A stretch of 64,000 bases of DNA from Vagococcus_D sp963518325 (GCF_963518325.1 NZ_CAUQJB010000026.1:1-64000), one strand, 5' to 3'; positions 15,539 to 24,210 are shown, counted from the first letter of the stretch. Notes: generated from the letters alone by a model not told the origin. Made by a program: numbers and translations.

Positions 15539-17068
15539 TTACATTAGTGGGGCAAAAACATTTAAAACAGCCCGACCTAAGTTGCGTAACCAGCCGATTT
15601 CTTGTGTGTCACCTAAGGTAATCTCTTGGCAGAGGGCTTCTGTCTCTAGAAAATCTTGAAGCATCACAGGAATTACCTCAGTTTGATACATCCACACCCC
15701 GCATTCTAGGTGGAGGAAGAGACTGCGGTAATCTAAATTGATTGTGCCAACCGTTGCAAAGAGTCCGTCAACGACAAATGTTTTAGAGTGAATAAAGCCT
15801 GGTGTGTATTCAAAAATTTTGACGCCTGCTTCAATCAATTGCCCATAATTAGAGCGTGTCACAGCATGGACATACCATTTATCTGGAAGATGAGGCGTTT
15901 GAATTCGTACATCAATCCCGCTTTTAGCGGCATTACAGAGAGCTTCCATCAGTAGATTGTCAATCACCAAGTATGGGGTGGTAATGTAGATGGATGTTTT
16001 CGCCCGCCCAATTAAGTTTAAATAAACGTTCTCCCCTATGGTTTCATCATCGAATGGCATGTCTGTATAAGGCTGGTAATAGCCTTTGGTGTCAGACCTT
16101 GGCTCGTAGCCTTCCCTAGGGTAATAGTCACAGTAGTCTCGCTCTTCATTGCGTTGTAAATCCCAAAGACTGAGAAACATTAAGGTAAAGCCCCAAGCAG
16201 CTTGCCCTTTTAGCATGATGCCAGTATCTTTCCAGTGACCGTGTTTTTCGTAGGCATTGATGTATTCATCGGCTAAGTTATTGCCGCCAGTAAAGGCTAC
16301 CTTGCCATCAATTGTCATGATTTTACGGTGATTGCGATTGTTAAACACCGACGATAGAACGGGTACAAAGGGGTTAAAGATACTACACTTAATACCCATG
16401 GCCTCCAGTTTTTTATCGTAGTTTTGGGGCAGGGTAAAGATGCAACCAAAATCATCATAAATCAAGCGGACATCGACGCCTTCTTTTGCTTTTCGTACCA
16501 TGATTTCCAAAAGGCTGTTCCACATGTGACCTTCTTCAATGATAAAGTATTCCATAAAAATATAGTGTTCCGCCTTTTCCATTTCAATTTTCATGGCGTC
16601 AAAAACGTCCTCACCTAGAGGTAAATAAGTGCCTTCTGTTTGTTTGAAAGGAGGGACAATCCCATAATTAGTCAAATAAGTCGACTGAGCTAAGGCATCG
16701 CCATTAGTTGTTTGAATGGCTAAATCAGGAATTGTACAAGCCAAAGCGTGTGCTTCTTTTTTTTGAATCTCTGCCATTTTATGCTGTAAACTTCGCTGGA
16801 TGGTCAGTCGACCAAAAATAAGGTAGGTGACGGTACCAAAAATTGGCAGTAACATAATCGGAATTAACCAGGCAATCTTATATGCTGGATTACTGCGATT
16901 ATTGATAATGCCAAGAACAATAGCGATGGAAATGAGGATGTTAAGAATATAAAAATAAACGAAATATTCCTGAAACCGCAAGATAATCGCAAATAAAATA
17001 GTTAGTTGTAAAATCAGTAGGAAGGCAACAAAAGCTGCACGATGTGTCAATAATTTTAAGAATTTCAT
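15539..17068 (-). CDS. cls: cardiolipin synthase (phospholipase D family)
   Basis: Membrane enzyme that condenses two phosphatidylglycerols into cardiolipin and glycerol. The start at 17068 (MKFLKLLTHRA) is used, with AAAGGAG 11 nt upstream; in-frame codons reach 17092 but precede that site. The protein has 509 residues. Two N-terminal membrane segments (about 10-60) precede two phospholipase D motifs: HRKIMTIDGKVAFTGG (about 230) and HSKTFVVDGLFATVGT (about 410). The length and order match Firmicute Cls. It is monocistronic, with its own terminator at 15497-15530. Confidence 0.92.
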   Translation of the reverse strand: MKFLKLLTHRAAFVAFLLILQLTILFAIILRFQEYFVYFYILNILISIAIVLGIINNRSNPAYKIAWLIPIMLLPIFGTVTYLIFGRLTIQRSLQHKMAEIQKKEAHALACTIPDLAIQTTNGDALAQSTYLTNYGIVPPFKQTEGTYLPLGEDVFDAMKIEMEKAEHYIFMEYFIIEEGHMWNSLLEIMVRKAKEGVDVRLIYDDFGCIFTLPQNYDKKLEAMGIKCSIFNPFVPVLSSVFNNRNHRKIMTIDGKVAFTGGNNLADEYINAYEKHGHWKDTGIMLKGQAAWGFTLMFLSLWDLQRNEERDYCDYYPREGYEPRSDTKGYYQPYTDMPFDDETIGENVYLNLIGRAKTSIYITTPYLVIDNLLMEALCNAAKSGIDVRIQTPHLPDKWYVHAVTRSNYGQLIEAGVKIFEYTPGFIHSKTFVVDGLFATVGTINLDYRSLFLHLECGVWMYQTEVIPVMLQDFLETEALCQEITLGDTQEIGWLRNLGRAVLNVFAPLM

Positions 17069-17222
17069 CGGGATAAAAACTCCTTTTTTCAAGTATAGTT
17101 CAGATAGTTCATCTTTGATTATACCTTAAATGAAAGCCGTAGTATAATAGAATAAATGCTAAAGTATCAGTGAGGCAGTATGTGTCTACCTAAATAGCAA
17201 CAGTCAAGAAAGGGGGATTTAG

Positions 17223-18071
17223 ATGACTATCATTAAACGTTTAAATGAAAAGGTTGGTTATACAGAAGGGGAATCGGTTCTGGCCGATTATATTCTAAAA
17301 AATGCTGAGTTAGTATTAAACTATTCCATTCGAGAATTGTCTCAGCAAGCCTTCACATCAACGTCGACTATTTTTCGCTTATGTCAAAAGTTGGGGTTGT
17401 CTGGCTATAAAGAGTTTGTGATTAAGCTATCCCGTGATTTAGAAAGTCAGTACAATAATCTTGCAGGAATTGACGCTAATTTTCCTTTTAGTCGGGTGGA
17501 CTCTGATCTTTTAGTGGCAAAAAAAATTGCGGCCTTGTCCAGTGAAACGATCACCCAAACTCATCTACTGTTGACCGAAAGCATGTTAAATCAGGCAGTC
17601 GATTTAATTGTTCAGGCAGAAAGTATCTTTGGTATTGGGGTTAGTCATTCTTTTAACCGAGCTGTTGATTTTCAAACGAAGATGTTGCGAATCGATTATT
17701 ACGTGAAGTTAATGCCTTTGCAGGCTGACCAGTTTCATTTGGCGAACCATGGGACTGCTAAGGATGTGGCTATTATTATATCTTATGGTGGTACCACAGC
17801 GGAAATACTCAGTGATGCTAAGTTGCTAAAAAAGAAAGGCTGTAAGTTGATAGTGGTCACTTCCAACAGTGAAGGAGACTTAGCTCGAATGGCAGATGGA
17901 TTATTGCCGCTGCCTAAAAATGAAGATGCAGATTTAAATATTTCCACTTTCTCTTCACAAATTGCGACTGAATTTGTCTTAAATGTGCTATACTCTTGCG
18001 TTTATAAGCGCAATTATTTGGAAAATATCAAAAAAAATAAAAACGCGCCTACCTCTTATTTATTATTTTAA
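17223..18071 (+). CDS. MurR/RpiR family transcriptional regulator
   Basis: Sugar-phosphate-responsive regulator of 282 residues. An N-terminal RpiR helix-turn-helix (ADYILKNAELVLNYSIRELS, then TSTSTIFRLCQKLGLSGYKEF) is followed by a SIS domain (about residues 110-260, with SIFGIGVSHSFNRA and AIIISYGGTTAEIL). AAAGGGGGA precedes the ATG. It lies directly upstream of a PTS permease and a TIM-barrel-like gene in the same direction, so it likely senses the phosphorylated sugar that the permease imports. Its own terminator (18070-18103) separates it from the permease. Confidence 0.88.
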   Translation: MTIIKRLNEKVGYTEGESVLADYILKNAELVLNYSIRELSQQAFTSTSTIFRLCQKLGLSGYKEFVIKLSRDLESQYNNLAGIDANFPFSRVDSDLLVAKKIAALSSETITQTHLLLTESMLNQAVDLIVQAESIFGIGVSHSFNRAVDFQTKMLRIDYYVKLMPLQADQFHLANHGTAKDVAIIISYGGTTAEILSDAKLLKKKGCKLIVVTSNSEGDLARMADGLLPLPKNEDADLNISTFSSQIATEFVLNVLYSCVYKRNYLENIKKNKNAPTSYLLF

Positions 18072-18103
18072 GGTCACAATGTTTCGTTGTAGCCTTATTT
18101 TTT
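18070..18103 (+). terminator. terminator after the RpiR gene
   Basis: AAGGTCACAA pairs with TTGTAGCCTT (one mismatch) around TGTTTCG and is followed by ATTTTTTT. Confidence 0.65.
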
Positions 18104-18174
18104 TGCACTTAAAGCTGAAACGTTGTCCCTAAATGGGATGGGAGCCTTTACAATCAATGGGCTATCAGTGAAAA

Positions 18175-18188
18175 TGAAAGTGTCTTCA
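18175..18188 (+). promoter_or_regulatory. weak cre-like site before the PTS gene
   Basis: TGAAAGTGTCTTCA matches the cre consensus at 12 of 14 positions, but one of the two mismatches hits the central CG. It lies 46 nt upstream of the EIIC start, where CcpA control of a PTS operon would be expected. Confidence 0.35.
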
Positions 18189-18233
18189 TATTAAGTTGAA
18201 CTAAGAGGGAATAAACAGAAATGGAGTGAGAGT

Positions 18234-19505
18234 ATGAATGGAGTTATGGGATTTTTGGAAGAAAAAGTCCAACCAATTGGGGTTAAGATTGGTGGACAAC
18301 GACATCTGTTAGCGGTGCGGGATGGACTGGTTTTATCGATGCCTTTAATTATTGTTGGGTCATTATTTTTAGTTTTATCCAGTTTGCCAATTCCTGGTTA
18401 TCAAGGCTTAATTGCGTCGGTTTTTGGGGATGAGTGGACGAGTACTATGGGGTTTGTGGTTAATTCAACCTTTGGTGTCATGGCGTTAATTTCATCTTTT
18501 GGGATTGCCAATTCATTGGTTAAAAGCTACAACATGGATGGGAATACAGCAGGAATTATCTCATTGTGTTCGTTATTACTCGTGACGCCTTTAACCAAAG
18601 ACAATGGGATCGATATGTCTTATATGGGCAGCAAGGGGTTATTTGTGTCACTGATGATTGGGCTAATGGTTGGGGAAATATATCGTCGAATGGTCCAAGC
18701 TGACATCGTGATTAAATTACCAGAGAGTGTTCCACCAGCAGTCAGTAAATCCTTTGTGGCGCTGATTCCAGCAGCGGTTTGTCTAACCTTATTTTGGGTT
18801 TTGCGGCTGGTGATTGCCAGTGTTGGTTTGAGCAATCTTCATGAAGTTATTGGTAAAATCGTTGGGGTACCCTTGTCATACATTGGTGGTGGTTTTATTG
18901 GTGGTTTAGTGGCTGTTTTCGTCACAGGACTCTTTTGGTCAGTGGGGATTTTGGGTTGGGATTTGGTTCAGAGCGTTCTGAATCCGTTGTGGCTGCAAAT
19001 GCTTGATGAGAATCGAGTTGCTTTTCAGGCAGGTGGGGAAATCCCTCATATTTTAAATACGACTTTTTTCAATGTTTTTGTGTGGATGGGAGGCAGCGGC
19101 TCGATTATTGGTCTAGCTATTTTATTGATGTTTTTTTCCAAAAGTAGGCAAAATAAAGAGTTGGGAAAATTAGGCTTTCCACCAAATGTGTTTAATATTA
19201 GTGAACCAATTATGTTTGGTTTTCCAGTAGTGATGAATCCGTTAATTTTGATTCCCTTTACGATTACACCGATTGTTATTTACATGATATCTTACACAGC
19301 CATGGCTACTGGGATTGTGGCAAAAACTGCGGGTATTTTAGTGCCATGGACAATGCCACCGATTATTGGTGGTTATCTGGCAACAGGTGGCCATGTTTCA
19401 GGGGCGGTTTTACAATTAGTCTGTTTGTTTATCAGTATTTTAATTTATTACCCTTTCTTTAGAATGATTGACAATCAGTATTACCAAGATGAACTAAAAG
19501 GATAG
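18234..19505 (+). CDS. PTS permease EIIC, lactose/cellobiose family
   Basis: Membrane subunit of a phosphotransferase system, 423 residues, with about ten hydrophobic segments. The start MNGVMGFLEEKVQPIGVKIGGQRHLLAVRDG is typical of cellobiose/chitobiose-type EIIC proteins, and the conserved FNISEPIMFGFPVVMNP region (about 315-331), in which the NISEP motif binds sugar, is intact. No EIIA or EIIB gene lies nearby, so it must share these with another PTS of the same family. AGTGAGAG precedes the ATG. The following gene starts 10 nt downstream in the same operon. Confidence 0.9.
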   Translation: MNGVMGFLEEKVQPIGVKIGGQRHLLAVRDGLVLSMPLIIVGSLFLVLSSLPIPGYQGLIASVFGDEWTSTMGFVVNSTFGVMALISSFGIANSLVKSYNMDGNTAGIISLCSLLLVTPLTKDNGIDMSYMGSKGLFVSLMIGLMVGEIYRRMVQADIVIKLPESVPPAVSKSFVALIPAAVCLTLFWVLRLVIASVGLSNLHEVIGKIVGVPLSYIGGGFIGGLVAVFVTGLFWSVGILGWDLVQSVLNPLWLQMLDENRVAFQAGGEIPHILNTTFFNVFVWMGGSGSIIGLAILLMFFSKSRQNKELGKLGFPPNVFNISEPIMFGFPVVMNPLILIPFTITPIVIYMISYTAMATGIVAKTAGILVPWTMPPIIGGYLATGGHVSGAVLQLVCLFISILIYYPFFRMIDNQYYQDELKG

Positions 19506-19515
19506 GAGCGATTAA

Positions 19516-20412
19516 GTGAAGAGACTGTTGAATTGTACGGCATCGGAAACTCGAGCTTTAACAAAAGAAGAATTAGTGGTGGCTATTAAAGCTAACGCTG
19601 GACGCACGATTTTAGCTGAAAATGATGTGGTGATTCCACCCTTTTCAGGTAATCTGACCAATTCAGAGGTAGTGGCAGCCTTTGGAGCGGATTTAATCTT
19701 ATTAAATTGTTTTGATTTTGTTAGCCCTCATATTATTGGAGTGGCTTCTGAAGATCAAAGACCAATCGAAACTTTAAAAAGGCTGACGGGTAAACCAATC
19801 GGCGTTAATCTTGAACCAGTAGACGTAAGGGCAGATCATGAAGGTGCCCTTCAGCAGATTAGTTCGGGGCGTGTGGCATCTAATGACAATTTACGACTGG
19901 CTAATGAGTATGGCTTTGATTTTATTTGTTTAACGGGGAATCCCAGTACGGGCGTTTCCAATAAGGAAATTTGCCATGCGACTACACGAGCAAAAGAATT
20001 ATTTAAAGGGGTTGTAATAGCAGGAAAAATGCATTCGGCAGGTGTTTCTGAAATCGTAATTGATAGACACACGATTGATTCGTTTGCTGAGGCAGGGGCG
20101 GATATTATATTAGTGCCAACTTCTGGCACCGTTCCTGGTTTTACCGAGCAGCAGATGCACGACTGCATCAGTCGTATTCACCAGCAAGGAAAATTAGCCA
20201 TGTCAACTATTGGTACGACACAGGAAGGAGCAGACACGGCGACCATCAGAGAGCTAGCTTTAATGAGTAAACGGGCTGGCGCTGATATTCAACACATTGG
20301 CGATGCTGGATTTAATGGGACCGCCGATCCTGAGAATATCATGCAGTTGTCAGTTTCGATTAGAGGCAAACGGCACACATATTTAAAAATGGCACAATCA
20401 ATTAATCGCTAG
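19516..20412 (+). CDS. TIM-barrel-like protein linked to PTS loci (DUF7916-like), unknown function
   Basis: Protein of 298 residues starting at a GTG (19516) with AGGAG 9 nt upstream. Alternating strands and helices with GADLILLNCFDFVSP, KPIGVNLEPVD, GFDFICLTGNPSTG and ADIILVPTSGTVPG look like a TIM barrel. Related sequences are sometimes labelled haloacid dehalogenase-like, but no HAD DxDxT motif is visible here. It follows the PTS EIIC gene directly, as such proteins often do. A role in handling the imported sugar phosphate (aldolase, epimerase or lyase) is an inference from context. The start MKRLLNCTASETRALTKEEL is highly recognisable for the family, but its reaction is unknown to me. Confidence 0.6.
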   Translation: MKRLLNCTASETRALTKEELVVAIKANAGRTILAENDVVIPPFSGNLTNSEVVAAFGADLILLNCFDFVSPHIIGVASEDQRPIETLKRLTGKPIGVNLEPVDVRADHEGALQQISSGRVASNDNLRLANEYGFDFICLTGNPSTGVSNKEICHATTRAKELFKGVVIAGKMHSAGVSEIVIDRHTIDSFAEAGADIILVPTSGTVPGFTEQQMHDCISRIHQQGKLAMSTIGTTQEGADTATIRELALMSKRAGADIQHIGDAGFNGTADPENIMQLSVSIRGKRHTYLKMAQSINR

Positions 20413-20419
20413 AATCTGC

Positions 20420-20445
20420 AAAAAGGCCTGAGGGCCTTTTTGTCT
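20420..20445 (+). terminator. terminator of the PTS operon
   Basis: AAAAAGGCC (20420-20428) pairs exactly with GGCCTTTTT (20433-20441) around TGAG, just after the stop codon. Confidence 0.85.
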
Positions 20446-20557
20446 TGGTCATAAGAGGGCATAACTCACAATAAGTAAATTAAAATGAAAATGGGGGATG
20501 AATCGGGCAGTCAATGGTGTAAAATGGAAGAAACAACTAATTCCAAGGAGGGAAAAT

Positions 20558-20992
20558 ATGACTGTAATCATTGGTAAGTTAACAGATCTAACACTTACCC
20601 AAGTGGTGACAATTTTTAAAGAACGGATAAAGGTATTTGTCGTGGAGCAAAATTGTCCCTATCAGGAAATTGACGAAGCAGATGAGCAAGCCACTCATAT
20701 TAGCATTTGGCAGGGAGTAGAATTAATGGCCTATAGCCGTGTTATTAATCGCGGTGATGAGGTGACTTTCGGCAGAGTGATTGTCGTCAAAGACCATCGA
20801 GGCAAGCAATTGGGACGTCAAATTGTGACTCTGGCTATAGCGGAGATCAAAAAAAGTTTCCCCAACAGACCTATCCGTATTTCTGCTCAAGCTCACTTAA
20901 TCGAATTTTATGGTAGTTTTGGCTTTAAGGCCAGTTCTGCTGAATACTTGGAAGACGGTATCCCTCACGTTGATATGGTGTTGGTTCAATAG
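20558..20992 (+). CDS. GNAT family N-acetyltransferase (ElaA-like)
   Basis: Acetyl-CoA-dependent transferase of 144 residues. The start at 20558 (MTVIIGKLTDLTLTQ) is set by AAGGAGG 6 nt upstream; a longer frame from 20498 has no such site. The region RIKVFVVEQNCPYQEIDEAD matches the ElaA type of GNAT protein (FVVEQ.CPY.E.D), the beta-bulge/P-loop is TFGRVIVVKDHRGKQLGRQIV, and the C-terminal YGSFGFKA is a GNAT hallmark. The acceptor is unknown. It is monocistronic between two terminators. Confidence 0.85.
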   Translation: MTVIIGKLTDLTLTQVVTIFKERIKVFVVEQNCPYQEIDEADEQATHISIWQGVELMAYSRVINRGDEVTFGRVIVVKDHRGKQLGRQIVTLAIAEIKKSFPNRPIRISAQAHLIEFYGSFGFKASSAEYLEDGIPHVDMVLVQ

Positions 20993-21030
20993 AACTAAAA
21001 GGGGTCGACAAATAATTTCATCAGTAAAAC

Positions 21031-21068
21031 AAAAAGCTCAAGGGGATTATTCCTTAAGCTTTTTGTTG
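21031..21068. terminator. bidirectional terminator between GNAT and MFS genes
   Basis: AAAAAGCTCAAGG (21031-21043) and CCTTAAGCTTTTT (21052-21064) pair with one mismatch. The MFS stop codon lies within the hairpin. Confidence 0.75.
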
Positions 21069-22175
21069 TGATCTATAAAGCCCCCAAATACTAATCAGCA
21101 TCCATATTACTAGTAGAATAAGTATGGAGAAGGCTGCCTGGAAATTAAGCCAATCACTGACAAAACCGAATAAGAGCGGCCCGAGAGAACCGAACATAAA
21201 GCCACCTGATTGCATAAAGGCTGATAAAGAAATGGCTTCATGATGATGATTGCTCTGGGTGAGAGGCAACATCAGGGCTAAAGGAAATAGACCACCGGCA
21301 CCGATACCAAGAAAAATAGTTCCTAGCCATGGAGAGGTGTGGCCGACTAATATGCCTAAGCCGATTAGTTCAGAGAGCCCGCAAAATCCTAGCCAAGTCA
21401 ATGGGTTGTGCTGACGGCTGACAAGCCACGGTATAAGAAAACTAATCGGCAACTGAATCATAGTGAAGAGGGTTAGTAGAAGCCCAGATTCTTCGCTAGT
21501 AAATCCCAAACTTTGAGAAAAAGGGGCTAACCAAGCCGTGATGGCATAAAAAATGGCCGCCATCAAACTGAAAAAGAGCATTAATAACCAGTTTCGTTGT
21601 GGTTGTCGATTGACTTGAGGCTTACGTTGAGTTTTTGTCGCCAAAGGCAGGAGTAGAAATACGGGCAGAAAGGCCAATCCTCCCCATAATCCAAGTGTCA
21701 GCTGCCAAGAGCCTAGACCTTGAAATAAAGGAACCGCCGTACTTGAAGCTAAGGCTGCGCCACCCACCATGGAAACGGAGTAAAAACTCATTAAATGGTG
21801 ACTTTCAGGGTAATCCTGTTTGATTAAGCCGATGATTAAGGGGCCTGCAATACCGATGCCCATCCCAGCGAGTAAGGCGCTGAGAATCAGCCAAAAAGAG
21901 TTGTCAATCAAGAGTCGGCTTAGGAGGGAAAGGCTCAAAATAACCATGGCAATTATTAGGCCGACTTCAACGGACAGCCGCTGGCTCAATTTAACTGCTA
22001 AGAGTGAAAATAGGCCCATACAAAAAACGGGCAAGGTGGTTAGGAGACTGGCTGTGACACCAGTCATGCCCAAGTCGACCTTAATCAAGGTCAATAGAGG
22101 CCCCAGCGAAGTAATCGCCGGTCGTAAGTTCAGTGATAATAAAATGATTACCACAATAAAGTATCGTTTGCGCAT
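21054..22175 (-). CDS. MFS transporter, CynX/NimT type
   Basis: Major facilitator superfamily protein of 373 residues with about twelve membrane segments. The start (ILLSLNLRPAITSLGPLL) carries the LRPAITS motif typical of CynX/NimT-like transporters, a group named from cyanate and 2-nitroimidazole transport; actual substrates are mostly unknown. AAAGGAG precedes the ATG. It is divergent from a LysR gene across a 169-nt region containing an AT-rich promoter zone, which is the usual arrangement for LysR control of an efflux gene. Confidence 0.82.
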   Translation of the reverse strand: MRKRYFIVVIILLSLNLRPAITSLGPLLTLIKVDLGMTGVTASLLTTLPVFCMGLFSLLAVKLSQRLSVEVGLIIAMVILSLSLLSRLLIDNSFWLILSALLAGMGIGIAGPLIIGLIKQDYPESHHLMSFYSVSMVGGAALASSTAVPLFQGLGSWQLTLGLWGGLAFLPVFLLLPLATKTQRKPQVNRQPQRNWLLMLFFSLMAAIFYAITAWLAPFSQSLGFTSEESGLLLTLFTMIQLPISFLIPWLVSRQHNPLTWLGFCGLSELIGLGILVGHTSPWLGTIFLGIGAGGLFPLALMLPLTQSNHHHEAISLSAFMQSGGFMFGSLGPLLFGFVSDWLNFQAAFSILILLVIWMLISIWGLYRSQQKA

Positions 22176-22344
22176 ATCAAAAACTCCTTTTCTTTGAAAC
22201 TAATCGGTAACTAAAGTGATTAGTTCTGTATTAGGAGTATATAATTGCAAGAATGATAAAACCATACTATTATAACTATAAAGATGATAGGTTTTACCTA
22301 TAATTGAATCCGATGATTGTTAATAGAAACTAAGGAGAGATCAG

Positions 22345-23214
22345 ATGGAACTGCGTCAGTTACGTTATTTTTTAATCCTGTGTCAGGAGCTACATTTTTC
22401 TGAAGCCGCCTTTAAATTGGGAATCTCTCAACCTAGTCTGAGCCAGCAAATTAAATTACTGGAAGCTGAAGTGGGATTACCCTTGTTTAATCGAATCGGC
22501 AAAAAAACCGTAAAAACCGAAGCAGGAGAGCTTCTGGAAAAATACGCTAGGGGTATTCTTGATAAGACCAAGGAAGCTCAGCTAGCCCTAGATGATTTGA
22601 AGGGAGAGCGAGTCGGCGTGATTCGGGTGGCAGTCCTGCCTTCTGATTTGGATTACCGGATGAGCCATTTATTAAAAGCCTTTCATCAGGAGTTTCCTAA
22701 GGTTAAAGTCAGAGTCATTCCTTCCATCGAGATCACAGAGAAGTTACTAAGCAATCAGGTGGATATTGGTGTAGGTCTGCTGAAAGCCCACACCGAGAGC
22801 TTGCAACAAACACATATTTACACCGAGACTTATGATTTGTATGTGCATGTTGATCACCCATTGGCCCAAGAATCCACGATTAGAGCCAGTGAGCTGGTGG
22901 AGTTGCCTCTGATTGCTTTTCCAGAAGGGTATTATGGCCGAGGGTTAATCGACAGCTGGGCTCAAAGAAAAGGAATCAGTTTGAGGCCAATTATTGAAAC
23001 TGGATCAGCGACCTCTCAGTTTCAATTGGTAGCGGAAGGAGTTGGGGCGACTATTCAACCGCAACAATTAATTAGCGAATTAGGCCACCAGCCACTGGTT
23101 TCAGTAGAAATTGAAGATGGTCCAATTCGGGAAGTAGCTGTGGCTCATTTGAAAGATAAATACCTCAGCCTAGCTATGGAAGCCTTTATTGAACGCTTGG
23201 CTTATATTTATTAA
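22345..23214 (+). CDS. LysR family transcriptional regulator (CynR/YwbI-like)
   Basis: Regulator of 289 residues with a classical N-terminal helix-turn-helix (MELRQLRYFLILCQELHFSE, then LGISQPSLSQQIKLLE) and a LysR substrate-binding domain (about residues 90-285). It is divergent from the CynX-like transporter and probably its activator. AAGGAGAG precedes the ATG. The reading frame is intact, unlike the LysR remnant that follows on the other strand at 23251-23470. Confidence 0.88.
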   Translation: MELRQLRYFLILCQELHFSEAAFKLGISQPSLSQQIKLLEAEVGLPLFNRIGKKTVKTEAGELLEKYARGILDKTKEAQLALDDLKGERVGVIRVAVLPSDLDYRMSHLLKAFHQEFPKVKVRVIPSIEITEKLLSNQVDIGVGLLKAHTESLQQTHIYTETYDLYVHVDHPLAQESTIRASELVELPLIAFPEGYYGRGLIDSWAQRKGISLRPIIETGSATSQFQLVAEGVGATIQPQQLISELGHQPLVSVEIEDGPIREVAVAHLKDKYLSLAMEAFIERLAYIY

Positions 23215-23249
23215 AAAGAGACTGCCCATCGCCGATGGGCAGTCTCTTT
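23215..23249. terminator. strong 17-bp hairpin terminator
   Basis: AAAGAGACTGCCCATCG (23215-23231) is followed after one base by its exact reverse complement (23233-23249). It terminates the LysR gene and could also stop transcription from the right. Confidence 0.85.
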
Positions 23250-23250
23250 A

Positions 23251-23470
23251 TCAAGTTACGAAGATTTCGAGTAGTTCTGATTGAAATTGTCGAGTCAATG
23301 GAGATAAGGAATTGGACTTTTTGGTAGTCAAATAGGCATGGCGGTTTATTTTTGGGAACCCTTCAATGGTTCTGGTGATAACCTTATTCTTGAAGAAAGC
23401 CTGTTGATGGTGGTAAAGTTGACGCGATGTTCTTAGTTTGATTTTACCTTTGAAAGTTGGGGAATGGCAT
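23251..23470 (-). pseudogene. C-terminal remnant of a LysR-type regulator
   Basis: On the minus strand a frame of about 70 codons without a start ends at the stop at 23251-23253. It contains KVITRTIEGFPKINRHAYL, TTKKSNSLSPLTRQF and QSELLEIFVT. This looks like the last strands and helix of a LysR ligand domain (conserved R.Y plus a final LSP...F helix). The upstream DNA-binding domain is missing, so it is a decayed fragment. The assignment is by pattern and is moderate. Confidence 0.4.
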
Positions 23471-23552
23471 CTTTTTTATTTCACTACTTTATAATGACGT
23501 TAAGTGAACGATAGTGATTTAAATAGCTGTTTATTCGTGCTATAATCGATGT

Positions 23553-23643
23553 GGGTGGCGTATGTCCTTAATAGAATGAGACAACCAATCATTCTCCTTT
23601 GTTCGAGGTTTAAGGAACAATTCTACGCTGCCCCCTTTTTTTT
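23553..23643 (+). ncRNA. candidate 91-nt structured small RNA with own promoter and terminator
   Basis: An extended -10 (TGCTATAAT, 23538-23546) lies 6 nt before the proposed start. GGGTGGCGTA (23553-23562) pairs along its full length with TACGCTGCCC (23624-23633), using two G-U pairs. Inside, CCTTAA (23566-23571) pairs with TTAAGG (23610-23615), enclosing AGAATGA / TCATTCT (23573-23579 / 23589-23595) and a short CCT / AGG hairpin. Eight Ts follow (23636-23643). No reading frame with a ribosome-binding site fits. It does not show the conserved loops of SRP RNA, and it is too short for 6S RNA or RNase P RNA. Function unknown. Confidence 0.6.
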
Positions 23644-23654
23644 ATGATCTCTGT

Positions 23655-24168
23655 CAAATTCTTAGAAGTGAATTTGGGAGGTTTTTTTGCATGTGTGTTG
23701 ATCATATGGAGATGAGTTTTCTCTAAAATGACAGACAGTCTATTTATGAGACCTTGTCTAAATAAGCAACTTAGAAAATGACAGGCGGCTTACGCCTTTT
23801 GCAATGATCTAGATGTTAGCAAAATGGTTTGTTTTGAAGCAGCTAAGCTTCTATAATTTGAATTTACTGTGTCAATGAGTTTAATTTTAATTAAGGGTGC
23901 TTATAAAAAAACAGCGGATTAACTTAAAGAAATCGGCTTTCTTTTATACATGGCTGAAGATTTGTAGTTAATTAGCAGGGCCTATCCTTGTGGAAAATTC
24001 ACAAAGGGGACTAAAGTGTTTGCCCGTATGATAAAAACGATTACAACTAATCGGTTATCTTTGTGAAACCACTACTCGATAATTGCTATTTCTTTATAAG
24101 AAGTCTAAATAAGCTTCCGAAATAATTTTAGATAAAACAAGTAAATAGTGAATTCTAGTAACTATCAT
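23655..24168. other. long non-coding region upstream of sufC
   Basis: About 510 nt without a supported gene. A small hairpin CAAATTC / GAATTTG (23655-23661 / 23670-23676) followed by GGAGGTTTTTTT may be a second terminator. The remainder is AT-rich, with AAAATGACAG occurring twice (near 23726 and 23776), but shows no frame with a ribosome-binding site. It may be eroded gene material. Confidence 0.4.
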
Positions 24169-24210
24169 TTGAATTTCATTCTCAATTAGGATAAAATATA
24201 AGAGATTGAG
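24169..24210 (+). promoter_or_regulatory. suf operon promoter with overlapping inverted repeat
   Basis: TTGAAT (24169-24174) and TAAAAT (24192-24197) are separated by 17 bp, a good sigma-A promoter 47 nt before the sufC ATG. TGAATTTCATTCTCA over the -35 resembles a Fur-family box, strongest in its right half. CTCAAT and ATTGAG arms also flank the -10. Iron or metal control is plausible but unproven. Confidence 0.55.

Noticed and set aside
19516..20412. HAD-like hydrolase label for the PTS-linked protein
   Set aside because: No DxDxT/V nucleophile motif or other HAD signatures; the pattern is barrel-like.
23553..23643. SRP RNA (4.5S/scRNA), 6S RNA or a riboswitch for the structured RNA
   Set aside because: The conserved SRP hairpin loop (GGAA-type with its internal loop) is absent, length is wrong for 6S RNA, and it ends 600 nt before the next gene, which does not fit a riboswitch.
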